From positions 29,321-93,320 of the forward strand of contig UQYT01000003.1 of assembly GCA_900545405.1 (NCBI GenBank): 64,000 nt of DNA, written 5' to 3'. This document shows positions 34,310 through 42,605 of this stretch, piece after piece. Both the position numbers and the translations under genes were made by a program. The notes beneath the pieces were generated by a model. The model was given only the letters and a program-made list of their open reading frames with translations. It searched no databases and was not told the DNA's origin. Within the stretch, counting starts at the first letter, position 1; each line of letters begins with the position of its first letter. Origin of the DNA: an uncultured Eubacteriales bacterium. GTDB taxonomy: Bacteria; Bacillota; Clostridia; Oscillospirales; Oscillospiraceae.

Positions 34310-35278
34310 TTAGAACATCTTCTTTGCCGCGACCAGGATGTCCTGAGCGTTGGGTATGTAATACTGCTCAAGATTCGGGGCAAAGGGCACGGGCGTGTCC
34401 AGCGCGCCTATGCGGATGACGGGGGCGTCAAGGTAGTCGAAGAATTCCTCGCCGATGATGGCGCTTATCTCGCCGCCGAAGCCGCCGCGCTTGACCTCCT
34501 CGGTTATGACGATGGCCTTGTGCGTCTTGGCGATGCTCTCGCCGATGAGCTCCTTGTCCAGCGGATAGAGGCTGCGCAGGTCTATGACCTCGACGCCGAT
34601 GCCGTCCGCCGCGAGCTTTTCCGCCGCCTCCAGCGCGTCGTACACCTGGCGGCCGTAGGTGATTATGGAGAGGTCGCCGCCCTCGCGGACTATGCGGCCC
34701 TTGCCCAGGGGGATGGGCTCGAGGCTCGTGACCTCGCTCTTCATGCTAAGCAGCACCTTCTGCTCAAAGTACATGACCGGGTTGTCGTCGTCTATGGCCG
34801 AGAGCATCAGCCCCAGCGCGTCCTGGGCGCAGGAGGGGTAGACGACCTTCAATCCGGGGACGTGGGTCAGCCAGGCTTCGAGGCTCTGGGAGTGCTGCGC
34901 CGCGGCGCCCGTGCCCGCGCCGGCGGGGAGCCGGACGACCATCGGCATCGAGATCTTGCCGCCGAACATATAGCGCATCTTCGCCGCCTGGTTCACGAGC
35001 TGGTCCATGCCGACCGTCAGAAAGTCGCAGAACATGAGCTCGGCTATGGGCCTGAGCCCCGTCGCCGCCGCGCCGACCGCGCAGCCTATTATCGCGCCCT
35101 CGGATATGGGCGTATCGCGCACCCTCTCCGGTCCGAACTCGGCAAGCATGCCCGCGGACACACCGAAGCAGCCGCCGAACGCGCCGACGTCCTCGCCGAA
35201 GAGCACTACGTTGGGGTTCTCACGCATCCGGATACTCATGCCCTCGCGGATGCCCTCTGCATAAGTCATCATCGTCAT
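34310..35278 (-). CDS. acoB: E1 component beta subunit of acetoin-type dehydrogenase
   Basis: A 322-residue transketolase-like protein. VVLFGEDVGAFGGCFGVS carries the catalytic Glu region that activates the thiamine cofactor, and RDTPISEGAIIGCAVGAA, LPAGAGTGAAAQHSQSLEAW and VITEEVKRGGFGGEISAII are typical E1 beta segments. It forms a heterotetramer with the alpha subunit. Its ATG (35278) overlaps the acoA stop (ATGA) and AGGAGGTG lies upstream. It is paired with AcoX and lipoate genes, hence acetoin rather than pyruvate is favoured, by inference. Confidence 0.93.
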   Translation of the reverse strand: MTMMTYAEGIREGMSIRMRENPNVVLFGEDVGAFGGCFGVSAGMLAEFGPERVRDTPISEGAIIGCAVGAAATGLRPIAELMFCDFLTVGMDQLVNQAAKMRYMFGGKISMPMVVRLPAGAGTGAAAQHSQSLEAWLTHVPGLKVVYPSCAQDALGLMLSAIDDDNPVMYFEQKVLLSMKSEVTSLEPIPLGKGRIVREGGDLSIITYGRQVYDALEAAEKLAADGIGVEVIDLRSLYPLDKELIGESIAKTHKAIVITEEVKRGGFGGEISAIIGEEFFDYLDAPVIRIGALDTPVPFAPNLEQYYIPNAQDILVAAKKMF

Positions 35279-36261
35279 CTCTCGCGCACCTCCTCAACTA
35301 TGTCGGAATAGACGTCCACGACGGCGCTCTCCAGGGTCGGTATCGGCTGGGCGTCCGCGAAGACGATGGCGTCCTCGACCTCCTTGGCCACCTGCGCGTC
35401 TATCTCCGCAAGCTCCTCGGCCGTGAGCACGCCGTTCTCGGCCAGGAACTGAGCAAAGCGCGGCAGCGGGTCCTTCGCCAGCCAGGCCTCCTGCTCCTCC
35501 TTGGGCTTGTAGATGGCGGGGTCGCCCTCGAAGTGGCCGTGCTGGCGGTAGGTCTTGCACTCGAGCAGCGTCGGGCCCTTGCCCGCCCTGGCGCGGGAGA
35601 CGGCCTCGGACGCCGCCTCATACACGGCCAGCGGGTCGTTGCCGTCGACGGCGATGCCGGGGATGTTGTAGGCTGCGCCGCGGTCGGCCACGTCCTTTAT
35701 GGCCTGGTGTCTGTCCTGGCTCATCGAGATGCCGTAGTGGTTGTTCTCGCACACAAAGATTATCGGCAGCTTCCAGATGGACGCCATGTTCAGCGACTCG
35801 TGGAAGGTGCCCTGGTTGGTGGAGCCGTCGCCGAAGAAGCAGACGCAGACCTGGTCCGTGCCGCGTATTTTCGCCGAGAGGCCCGCGCCGCAGGAGATGC
35901 AGTGGCCCGCGCCGACTATGCCGTTGGCGCCGAGGATGCCCTTGTCCCTGTCGGCAATGTGCATGGAGCCGCCCTTGCCCTTGCAGTAGCCCGTAGCACG
36001 CCCGAAGAGCTCCGCCATCATCAGGTTCAGGTCGCCGCCCTTGGCTATGATGTGGCCGTGGCCGCGGTGCGTGCTGGTGATGAAGTCGTCGTCGCGCAGG
36101 CATTCGCAGACGGCGGGCGCTATGGCTTCCTCTCCCAGGTACAGGTGGACGAAGCCGGGTATCTTGCCCTCTGCAAACAGCCGCGCAGCCGTGCTCTCGA
36201 AGTCGCGTATGCGCCGCATCTTCACATACATGTCCTTCATTTGCTCTTTGCTGATCGCCAT
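35275..36261 (-). CDS. acoA: E1 component alpha subunit of acetoin-type dehydrogenase
   Basis: A 328-residue thiamine-diphosphate enzyme. The ATG at 36261 follows GGAGGTC; the longer reading is rejected. FFGDGSTNQGTFHESLNMAS is the GDG-N26-NN thiamine/Mg motif and IFVCENNHYGISMSQDRHQA its end and the following loop; RGHGHIIAKGGDLN is also typical. It decarboxylates or cleaves the 2-oxo or acetoin substrate and passes the acyl unit to lipoate. It lies 13 nt after the Lin0512 gene in the operon. Confidence 0.93.
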   Translation of the reverse strand: MAISKEQMKDMYVKMRRIRDFESTAARLFAEGKIPGFVHLYLGEEAIAPAVCECLRDDDFITSTHRGHGHIIAKGGDLNLMMAELFGRATGYCKGKGGSMHIADRDKGILGANGIVGAGHCISCGAGLSAKIRGTDQVCVCFFGDGSTNQGTFHESLNMASIWKLPIIFVCENNHYGISMSQDRHQAIKDVADRGAAYNIPGIAVDGNDPLAVYEAASEAVSRARAGKGPTLLECKTYRQHGHFEGDPAIYKPKEEQEAWLAKDPLPRFAQFLAENGVLTAEELAEIDAQVAKEVEDAIVFADAQPIPTLESAVVDVYSDIVEEVRER

Positions 36262-36274
36262 TTGTTGACCTCCT

Positions 36275-36634
36275 TCATTCCGTGATGAAAACTTCCACGG
36301 CGGCCAGAGCCGCCTCAATGCTGCAATCCCTGTCGCCGAAGGCCGCGATGCACAGCCCGTCGACCACGAGTCCGCCCTTTACCGCTTTCACCTCTACCGT
36401 GCCCACCGGCAGCGCCTCCGCCACCGCGGCACAGTCCACTTCCTCCGGCCGCGAGACCGCGACCGTTGCGAGTATCCGCACCTGGCGCTTGAAGTCCGTC
36501 AGTCCCAGCACGTCCTCCAATCCGCACAGGCAGCTGCGGGATACCGCGTCTTTCACCGCCTTCTTCGCCGCCTTGGTGACGTCCTGGCCGTGAAAATCCG
36601 TCCCCATGCCGAATTCAACGATGAATTTCTTCAA
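36275..36634 (-). CDS. Lin0512 family protein
   Basis: A 119-residue protein. A TTG start at 36634 is preferred because GGAGGTG lies 6 nt upstream; the longer reading to 36703 lacks a site. KKFIVEFGMGTDFHGQDVTK is the family signature, with later VEVKAVKGGLVVDGL and AFGDRDCSIEAAL. Members are small, of unknown function, and often sit near dehydrogenase genes. It is the first gene of the acetoin-type operon. TCTCA/TGAGA motifs lie in its upstream region. No convincing sigma-54 -24/-12 element was found there by eye. Confidence 0.82.
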   Translation of the reverse strand: MKKFIVEFGMGTDFHGQDVTKAAKKAVKDAVSRSCLCGLEDVLGLTDFKRQVRILATVAVSRPEEVDCAAVAEALPVGTVEVKAVKGGLVVDGLCIAAFGDRDCSIEAALAAVEVFITE

Positions 36635-36688
36635 ATTCTCACCTCCGTGATACTCAATTTTCATTTCCTCCTTGAGTATACACTCTCG

Positions 36689-36702
36689 TCTCAATATTCT
36701 CA
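36689..36702. promoter_or_regulatory. TCTCA/TGAGA motif, copy 1 (acetoin operon upstream)
   Basis: TCTCAATATTCTCA lies about 55 nt before the first operon gene. Related copies are at 36855-36879, 39827-39841 and 39878-39893. A candidate operator; the protein that reads it is unknown. Confidence 0.4.
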
Positions 36703-36795
36703 AGCCGAATCAATTGCTTTAACAATTTTCGGCGCTAAAGACAATTTATGGGCCTGATTTTAGGGCCAATTTCATAAATTGTGAGACGTTTAACA

Positions 36796-36836
36796 GAAAA
36801 ACCGAGACAAAGCAGGGCGCTTTGTCTCGGTTTTTT
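36796..36836 (-). terminator. Terminator of the sigma-54 activator gene
   Basis: ACCGAGACAAAGC pairs with GCTTTGTCTCGGT around AGGGC, with A and T tracts on both sides. It sits just after the activator stop at 36892. Confidence 0.85.
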
Positions 36837-36854
36837 GAGAAAAGTATCAACTTT

Positions 36855-36879
36855 TCTCACTAAAGTGAGAATATTGAGA
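36855..36879. promoter_or_regulatory. TCTCA/TGAGA motif, copy 2 (two overlapping repeats)
   Basis: TCTCAC-TAAA-GTGAGA (36855-36870) is an inverted repeat that runs into TGAGAATATTGAGA (36866-36879), followed by a further TGAGAA. It lies between the activator's stop and its terminator. Confidence 0.4.
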
Positions 36880-36891
36880 AAATGAGAAAAA

Positions 36892-38817
36892 CTATCGCAG
36901 GCTCTTGACGTCTATGCCGCAGCGCTTGATGTGGCGGTAGAGGGTGGCGCGGCTGACGCCGAGCCTCTTGGCGGCCTCGCCCACGTCGCCGCCGCAGAGG
37001 GTGAGCGCGGAGAGCAGCTCGCCGGTCTCGCCGCCGTGGGCGTGAGAAGTCGGGGCGCTCTCCGGCGCGGGGCCCAGCGCGGAGCGCAGGCTCTGGGCGT
37101 CGAGCTCCTCCCCTGCGGAGGAGTAGAAGGTGCGCTCTATGGTGTTTTGCAGCTCGCGCACGTTGCCGGGCCAGTCGTACTCCGTGAGCCCTGTGAGAAA
37201 TTCCGGCGTCATGTGCCGCTCCGCCTCGCCCGACATGCCGTTCAGCCGCGCGAGGAACTGCTCGGCGCAGAGACCTATGTCCCCAGGCCGGGCGCGCAGG
37301 GGCGGTATCTCCAGCTTGAGCACGTTCAGCCGGTAAAAGAGGTCCTGGCGGAAGGCGCCCTCGGCGGCCAGCTGCTCCAGGCGGCGGTTCGTGGAGGCGA
37401 TGATGCGGATGTCGAGCTCTATCTCCTGGCTGCTGCCGACGCGGGTTATGCGGTGGGTCTCCACGGCGCGCAGGAGCTTGGGCTGGAACTCGATGGGCAG
37501 CTCCGCGATCTCGTCGATGAAGAGCGTGCCGTGGTTGGCGAGCTCAAAGCGCCCCGGGTTGCCGCCCGAGGACTGCGCCCCGGGGAAGGCCCCCGCCTCG
37601 TAGCCGAAGAGCTCGCGCTCGAGCAGGTCGCGGGGGATAGAGGCGCAGTTTATGGCCACGAAGGGGCCTTCGGCGTGGCTGCCCTCGTTGTGCATGGCCT
37701 GGGCGAAGAGCTCCTTGCCCGTGCCGCTCTCGCCCTCGATGAGGATGTTGCCGTCGTAGCGCGCATAGCGCCGGGCGAGGGCGATGGTCTTTTTCATGCC
37801 GGGGTCGCAGGTATAGATATCCTGGAAGGTGTATATGGCGCGGTTGCCGCTGACCTTGTTGACGGAGTCTATGAGGTGGGTCTGCTTTTTGAGCGTGACG
37901 CAGAGGGTGCGCGCGTCGTACTCCATCGAGGGCGTGACAGCGACGGAGCAGTGCAGCATCCCGTCACCGGTGATGAGGCGCGAGTCGTCCGCAAAGCAGC
38001 GGCTGCCGCGGCGCCAGTCCATGGCGTCCCAGCCGATGTCGGGCATGAGGCGGCGGAAGTCGCGGCCCTGCAGCTCCTCCAGGCCCAGGCCGAGCAGCCG
38101 CCGCGCGGCGCTGTTCATCCAGATGGCGCGGTAGTCGTCCTGGCTGAGCAGGACTATGCCGTCCGCGCTGCTCTCGAGGGCGGAGTGCATGATCTCCGCG
38201 TTGTGCAGCAGCGAGAGCTTGCCCTCTATGCCGTACACCGCCGCGAGCACGACGGCGAGGGTGTGGTCGTGGACTCCGGAGGCGTCGCCGGACATGTTGA
38301 AGCAGCCGATGACCTCCCCGTTCAGGCCGTGGATGGGCGAGGCGGAGCAGGTCCAGCCGTGGTGCGTGCGGCAGTAGTGCTCCGGGCCGACCATCTGTAT
38401 TGGCGTGTCACAGTCGAGCGCGACGCTTATGGCGTTAGTGCCGACGCTGAGGTTCGACCAGAGCGCCCCCGGCACGAAACGCAGGTCCTCCGTGCGCTCC
38501 TTGATGGACTCGTCGCCCATCGTCTCGAGCACATAGCCCGCGCTGTCCGTGAGCACCATGAGAAAGCCCGTGCGCCGGACGATGTCGAAGATGCTCTGCA
38601 TTATGGGCAGCGCCGTGTCTATGAGCGTGCTGTTGGCCTCGCGGATGGACTGGAACACGGCGTCGTCCACCCTCCTGCCCAGGCCGCCGTTGGGGTCCAT
38701 CCCCGCGTCGCGGCACTTCTTCCAGCACTCGGCCACGGCGGGCTGCACGGAGGGGTCCATGCGGCCCTCGTAGACGTATGCGGCCCAGATCTCCTCGAGC
38801 TTTTTAAAGTCCTTCAT
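36892..38817 (-). CDS. acoR: AcoR-like sigma-54-dependent activator
   Basis: A 641-residue enhancer-binding protein. An N-terminal GAF-like sensor (about 50-200) and a PAS-like segment (about 210-300; LLSQDDYRAIWMNSAARRLL) precede an AAA+ domain: Walker A GESGTGKE, Walker B GTLFIDEI and the R-finger region. A Fis-type helix-turn-helix ends the protein (GGDVGEAAKRLGVSRATLYR). The sigma-54 contact loop reads GAFPGA rather than the canonical GAFTGA, so normal sigma-54 contact is uncertain. Placement beside the acetoin operon makes it the likely regulator. The lipoate ligase gene overlaps its start by 14 nt. Confidence 0.9.
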   Translation of the reverse strand: MKDFKKLEEIWAAYVYEGRMDPSVQPAVAECWKKCRDAGMDPNGGLGRRVDDAVFQSIREANSTLIDTALPIMQSIFDIVRRTGFLMVLTDSAGYVLETMGDESIKERTEDLRFVPGALWSNLSVGTNAISVALDCDTPIQMVGPEHYCRTHHGWTCSASPIHGLNGEVIGCFNMSGDASGVHDHTLAVVLAAVYGIEGKLSLLHNAEIMHSALESSADGIVLLSQDDYRAIWMNSAARRLLGLGLEELQGRDFRRLMPDIGWDAMDWRRGSRCFADDSRLITGDGMLHCSVAVTPSMEYDARTLCVTLKKQTHLIDSVNKVSGNRAIYTFQDIYTCDPGMKKTIALARRYARYDGNILIEGESGTGKELFAQAMHNEGSHAEGPFVAINCASIPRDLLERELFGYEAGAFPGAQSSGGNPGRFELANHGTLFIDEIAELPIEFQPKLLRAVETHRITRVGSSQEIELDIRIIASTNRRLEQLAAEGAFRQDLFYRLNVLKLEIPPLRARPGDIGLCAEQFLARLNGMSGEAERHMTPEFLTGLTEYDWPGNVRELQNTIERTFYSSAGEELDAQSLRSALGPAPESAPTSHAHGGETGELLSALTLCGGDVGEAAKRLGVSRATLYRHIKRCGIDVKSLR

Positions 38818-39814
38818 CTTCCGCGTCCTCCCCGAACATCAAAGTCAGTATCTCCCCCAGCGTTATGCCGCCGAACATCTCCCGCAGCGGCAGGCCCTCC
38901 AGCGCCGCGCGCACGTCGCCGCGCTCGAAGCGGCGGCCGGAGAGCGCCTCGCGCGCCCGGTCCCAGCCGGTCATCGCCATGAAGTCCCCGGCGAAGGCCG
39001 CGTCACGGATGTGCCCGGCGTGGATGTCCAGCCGGACCTCCATGCTCCCGCCCGGGAAACGCCGCCGCGAACGGAAGCCGAAATCCGGCGCCCGGCCCCA
39101 GTTCCACTCCCAGCTCTCGTACTTCTCCGCCGCCAGGGCGCGCACGCGCTCTAGCTCGGTCTCCGTCAGGCTCTCCCGGACGAGGCCGCCGCGCGTCAGC
39201 TCGGCGAGGATTGCGCGCCGGAACTCTCCGAGGTCCATGTCCGCCGGGAGGAAGTCCCGGATGTTACCCACCCGGCTGCGCACGGAGCGCGCGGCCTTGG
39301 AGCTGAACTTCTTCGGGTCCGCCCGGAGCGCCCCCGAGAGCGCCTCCGCGTCCGTGTCGAAGAGCAGCGTGCCGTGGTGCAGCACCCGGCCGCGGCTGAG
39401 CCGCTGCGCCGTGCCGGAGACCTTACGGCCCTCGACGCAGATGTCGTTCCGGCCCGAGAGCTCCGCCGCGACGCCAAGCGCGGAGAGCGCGCGGCACACG
39501 GGCCGGGCCAGCGCCTCCATGCTCAGCGAGGCCGTGTCCAGCGCGTCGGTTATGAAGGAGTAGTTGAGGTTCCCGAGGTCGTGATACACCGCCCCGCCCC
39601 CGGTCATGCGCCGCACGACGCGGATGCCGTGCGCGCGGACATAGGCCGGGTCCACCTCCTCCGCGGCGTTCTGGTTCAGCCCGACGATGACCGAATTCGC
39701 GTTCTGCCAGAGCATCAGCCAGTCGCCCTCGCGCCGGTTTTCCAGCACGAACTCCTCAAAAGCCAGGTTAAAAGCCGGGTCAGTGCTGCCCGTCTCAAGA
39801 TAGTGCAGGGCCAT
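38804..39814 (-). CDS. lplA: Lipoate--protein ligase
   Basis: A 336-residue protein. The ATG at 39814 follows GGAGG. NANSVIVGLNQN, RVVRRMTGGGAVYHDLGNLN and GTAQRLSRGRVLHHGTLLFD are the lipoate/AMP-binding motifs of LplA; the C-terminal about 90 residues are the accessory domain. It attaches scavenged lipoate to the lysines of the E2 and E3 lipoyl domains encoded just downstream, which explains its place next to the operon. An inverted TCTCA-N5-TGAGA lies in its leader. Confidence 0.92.
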   Translation of the reverse strand: MALHYLETGSTDPAFNLAFEEFVLENRREGDWLMLWQNANSVIVGLNQNAAEEVDPAYVRAHGIRVVRRMTGGGAVYHDLGNLNYSFITDALDTASLSMEALARPVCRALSALGVAAELSGRNDICVEGRKVSGTAQRLSRGRVLHHGTLLFDTDAEALSGALRADPKKFSSKAARSVRSRVGNIRDFLPADMDLGEFRRAILAELTRGGLVRESLTETELERVRALAAEKYESWEWNWGRAPDFGFRSRRRFPGGSMEVRLDIHAGHIRDAAFAGDFMAMTGWDRAREALSGRRFERGDVRAALEGLPLREMFGGITLGEILTLMFGEDAEDEGL

Positions 39815-39826
39815 ATCGCGCCTCCG

Positions 39827-39893
39827 TCTCAATTGGTGAGAAAATTATAGCCTATATTTTCCTTAAAGGCAAGTGTTTCTCAATATTTTCTCA
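39827..39893. promoter_or_regulatory. TCTCA/TGAGA motifs, copies 3 and 4 (lplA / TetM-like divergent region)
   Basis: TCTCA-ATTGG-TGAGA at 39827-39841 and TCTCAATATTTTCTCA at 39878-39893 lie between the divergent lplA and TetM-like genes. Confidence 0.4.
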
Positions 39894-39897
39894 TATC

Positions 39898-39927
39898 TGT
39901 ACAAGTGGCGGCGGGATGCGGTATAAT
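39898..39927 (+). promoter_or_regulatory. Promoter of the TetM-like/NYN fusion gene
   Basis: A perfect TATAAT at 39922-39927 and a weak TGTACA (39898-39903) 18 bp upstream, about 30 nt before the ATG. Confidence 0.5.
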
Positions 39928-39958
39928 GTGTCAGAATCACGCAGGAAGGAACGACTAA

Positions 39959-42550
39959 ATGAAACGGCTGGTCATCGGAATACTGGCTCATGTGGACTCG
40001 GGCAAGACCACGCTCAGCGAGGCGATGCTCTATCGCGCGGGCGCGCTCAGGAAGCTCGGGCGGGTAGATCATCGGGACGCCTTTCTCGACACCGACGCGC
40101 TCGAGCGCGCGCGGGGCATCACCATATTTTCAAAGCAGGCGTTGCTCTCCCTGCCGGAGGCGGAGCTGACGCTGCTCGACACGCCGGGCCACGTGGACTT
40201 CTCCGCCGAGGCCGAGCGCGCGCTGCAGGTGCTCGACTACGCCGTCCTGGTCGTCAGCGGCACGGACGGCGTGCAGAGCCACACGGAGACGCTCTGGCGG
40301 CTGCTGGAGCGCTATCAGGTGCCGGTGTTCATCTTCATAAACAAAATGGACCTCGCGGGCGCGGACCGGGGCGAGAGGCTCACGGAGCTGCGCCGCCGCT
40401 TCGGCTCCGGCTGCGTGGACGTGACGAACCCCGCCGAGGCCGAGGACCTCGCGCTGTGCAGCGAGGAGCTGCTAGAGACGGTCACGGAGGGCCTCTCCCC
40501 CACCGACGAACAGCTCGCGCGGGCGGTATCGCGGCGGGAGCTCTTCCCCTGCTTTTTCGGCGCGGCGCTCAGGCTCGAGGGCGTGGACGCGCTGCTGGAG
40601 GCGCTGGAGCGCTATACGCTGCCGCTGCCGGAGCGCGCGGACTTCGGCGCGCGGATATTCAAGATAACAAAGTCCGAGGACGGGCAGCGCCTCACCTGGC
40701 TCAAGGTCACGGGCGGGGAGCTGCGCGTCAAGGACGAGCTCGCCTCCAGGAGCGACGCACGCCGGGAATGGCGCGCAAAGGCCGACCAGCTCAGGCTCTA
40801 CTCGGGCGCGAAGTTCCGGCTCATCGGCTCCGCGGAGGCGGGGACGGTCTGCGCCGTGACGGGGCTTGCCGACAGCTATCCCGGCGAGGGGCTGGGCTTT
40901 GAGCCGGACGCGGCCTCCCCGGTGCTCGAGCCGGTGCTGCGCTACCGGGTCATCCTCCCCGCGGGCTCGGACGCGGCGACGGCGCTCCGCCAGCTGCGGG
41001 AGCTGGAGCAGGAGGACCCCGCGCTGCACGTTGTCTGGGACGAGCGCCTGGGCGAGGCATTTTTGCAGCTCATGGGCGAGGTGCAGCTCGAGATACTCCA
41101 GAGCGTCATCGAGCGCCGCTTCGGCCTCAAGGTCACGTTCGATGAGGGCGGCATCCTCTATAAGGAGACGATAAGCGCCCGGGTCGAGGGCGTGGGCCAC
41201 TACGAGCCGCTGCGGCACTATGCGGAGGTGCACCTGCTGCTCGAGCCGGGTGAGCCGGGGAGCGGCGTGGTCCTCGCCTCGGACTGCCGGGAAGACGAGC
41301 TCGCGACAAACTGGCAGCGGCTCATACTCACGCACCTCGCGGAGAAGTCGCACCTCGGCCCGCTGACCGGCTCGCCGCTCACGGACGTGAGGATAACGCT
41401 CCGCTCCGGCCGCGCGCACCCGAAGCACACCGAGGGCGGGGACTTCCGCCAGGCAACTTACCGCGCGGTGCGTCAGGGCCTGCGCACGGCGGCGGCCTCG
41501 GGCGGGGCCGTGCTGCTTGAGCCCTGGTATGAGTTCACGCTGCGCCTGCCTCAGGAGGCGGTGGGCCGGGCGCTTGCGGATATGCCGCGGCTCTCGGCGG
41601 AGTTCGCGCCGCCGGAGACGGAGGGCGAGACGGCGGTCATCCGGGGCCGCGCGCCGGTCTCGGAGCTGCGGGGCTATGCGCGGGAGCTCGCGGCGTACAC
41701 CAAAGGCCGCGGCCAGCTCTCCTGCCTCCCCGGCGGCTACGCGAAGTGCCACAACGCCGAGGCGGTAATCGCCGCGGCGGGCTACGACGCGGACGCGGAC
41801 ACGGCGAACACGGCGGACTCCGTGTTCTGCGCGCACGGAGCGGGCTTTGTGGTGCACTGGGACGAGGTGCCGGAGCACATGCACCTGCCCAGCGTGCTCG
41901 AGCGCGAGCGGCGCATTTCCCGGGAACCGGAGGAAGCGCGCATCGAGCGCGCGGCGGCGTACCGGAACATGCTGGCCACGGACAAGGAGCTCATGGCCAT
42001 CTTCGAGCGCACCTACGGCCCGGTCCGGCGCGACCCGGTGCAGGCCATGCGCCCGGCGCGGCGTCCTGAGAGCCCGAACCTGCACCGCGCCCCGGCAAAG
42101 CGCTCCCCGGACGGCCCGGAGCATCTGCTGGTGGACGGCTACAACGTCATCTTCGCCTGGGACAGCCTGCGTGAGATAGCCGAGGGCAACCTCGACGCGG
42201 CGCGCCAGCGGCTGATGGACATCCTCTGCAACTACGCGGGCTACCGGCAGATCGTGCCGATACTGGTTTTCGACGCCTACAAGGTCAAGGGCGGCGAGCG
42301 GGAGGTGGAGAAATACCACAATCTCTACGTCGTGTACACCAAGGAGGCCGAGACGGCGGACATGTACATCGAAAAGGCGACGCACGAGATAGCAAAAAAA
42401 TACACCACCCGCGTCGTGACCTCGGACACGACGGAGCAGCTGATAATCCTCGGCAACGGCGCGATGCGCGTGAGCTCGCAGAACTTCGAAGAGGAGGTCC
42501 GCGCCGTCGAGGAGGAGATACGCCGCTATCTCGGCTCGCAGGGGAAGTAG
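39959..42550 (+). CDS. TetM-like ribosomal-protection GTPase fused to YacP/Rae1-type NYN domain
   Basis: An 863-residue protein, about 220 longer than TetM/TetO, behind AGGAAGG. Residues 1-640 are an EF-G-like translational GTPase of the TetM/TetW family: G1 AHVDSGKTT, G2 RGITIF, G3 DTPGHVDF, G4 NKMD, then domains II-V. Residues about 715-863 form a NYN domain like YacP/Rae1: HLLVDGYNVIFAW, LVFDAYKVKGGE, ETADMYIEKATHEIAK and TRVVTSDTTEQL carry the conserved acidic residues. B. subtilis Rae1 is known to cut mRNA in the ribosomal A site, where TetM-type proteins also bind. A GTPase-guided ribosome-dependent RNase is inferred; tetracycline resistance is possible but not shown. Confidence 0.88.
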   Translation: MKRLVIGILAHVDSGKTTLSEAMLYRAGALRKLGRVDHRDAFLDTDALERARGITIFSKQALLSLPEAELTLLDTPGHVDFSAEAERALQVLDYAVLVVSGTDGVQSHTETLWRLLERYQVPVFIFINKMDLAGADRGERLTELRRRFGSGCVDVTNPAEAEDLALCSEELLETVTEGLSPTDEQLARAVSRRELFPCFFGAALRLEGVDALLEALERYTLPLPERADFGARIFKITKSEDGQRLTWLKVTGGELRVKDELASRSDARREWRAKADQLRLYSGAKFRLIGSAEAGTVCAVTGLADSYPGEGLGFEPDAASPVLEPVLRYRVILPAGSDAATALRQLRELEQEDPALHVVWDERLGEAFLQLMGEVQLEILQSVIERRFGLKVTFDEGGILYKETISARVEGVGHYEPLRHYAEVHLLLEPGEPGSGVVLASDCREDELATNWQRLILTHLAEKSHLGPLTGSPLTDVRITLRSGRAHPKHTEGGDFRQATYRAVRQGLRTAAASGGAVLLEPWYEFTLRLPQEAVGRALADMPRLSAEFAPPETEGETAVIRGRAPVSELRGYARELAAYTKGRGQLSCLPGGYAKCHNAEAVIAAAGYDADADTANTADSVFCAHGAGFVVHWDEVPEHMHLPSVLERERRISREPEEARIERAAAYRNMLATDKELMAIFERTYGPVRRDPVQAMRPARRPESPNLHRAPAKRSPDGPEHLLVDGYNVIFAWDSLREIAEGNLDAARQRLMDILCNYAGYRQIVPILVFDAYKVKGGEREVEKYHNLYVVYTKEAETADMYIEKATHEIAKKYTTRVVTSDTTEQLIILGNGAMRVSSQNFEEEVRAVEEEIRRYLGSQGK

Positions 42551-42563
42551 TGCTGGGAATAGC

Positions 42564-42592
42564 TTGTAAAGCCGCGGGATTTATGATAAAGT
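42564..42592 (+). promoter_or_regulatory. Possible promoter of SLH gene D
   Basis: TTGTAA (42564-42569), 17 bp and TAAAGT (42587-42592), directly upstream of the twin stem-loops. Both boxes match only 4 of 6 positions. Confidence 0.35.
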
Positions 42593-42605
42593 AAATAAAA
42601 ATAAT

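Noticed and set aside
36635..36800. A sigma-54 -24/-12 promoter before the acetoin operon
   Set aside because: I looked for GG-N10-GC on the minus strand and found no convincing match; not annotated.
39959..42550. Calling the TetM-like gene a tetracycline-resistance determinant
   Set aside because: The GTPase part is of that family, but the C-terminal fusion and chromosomal context leave its role open; resistance cannot be read from the sequence.
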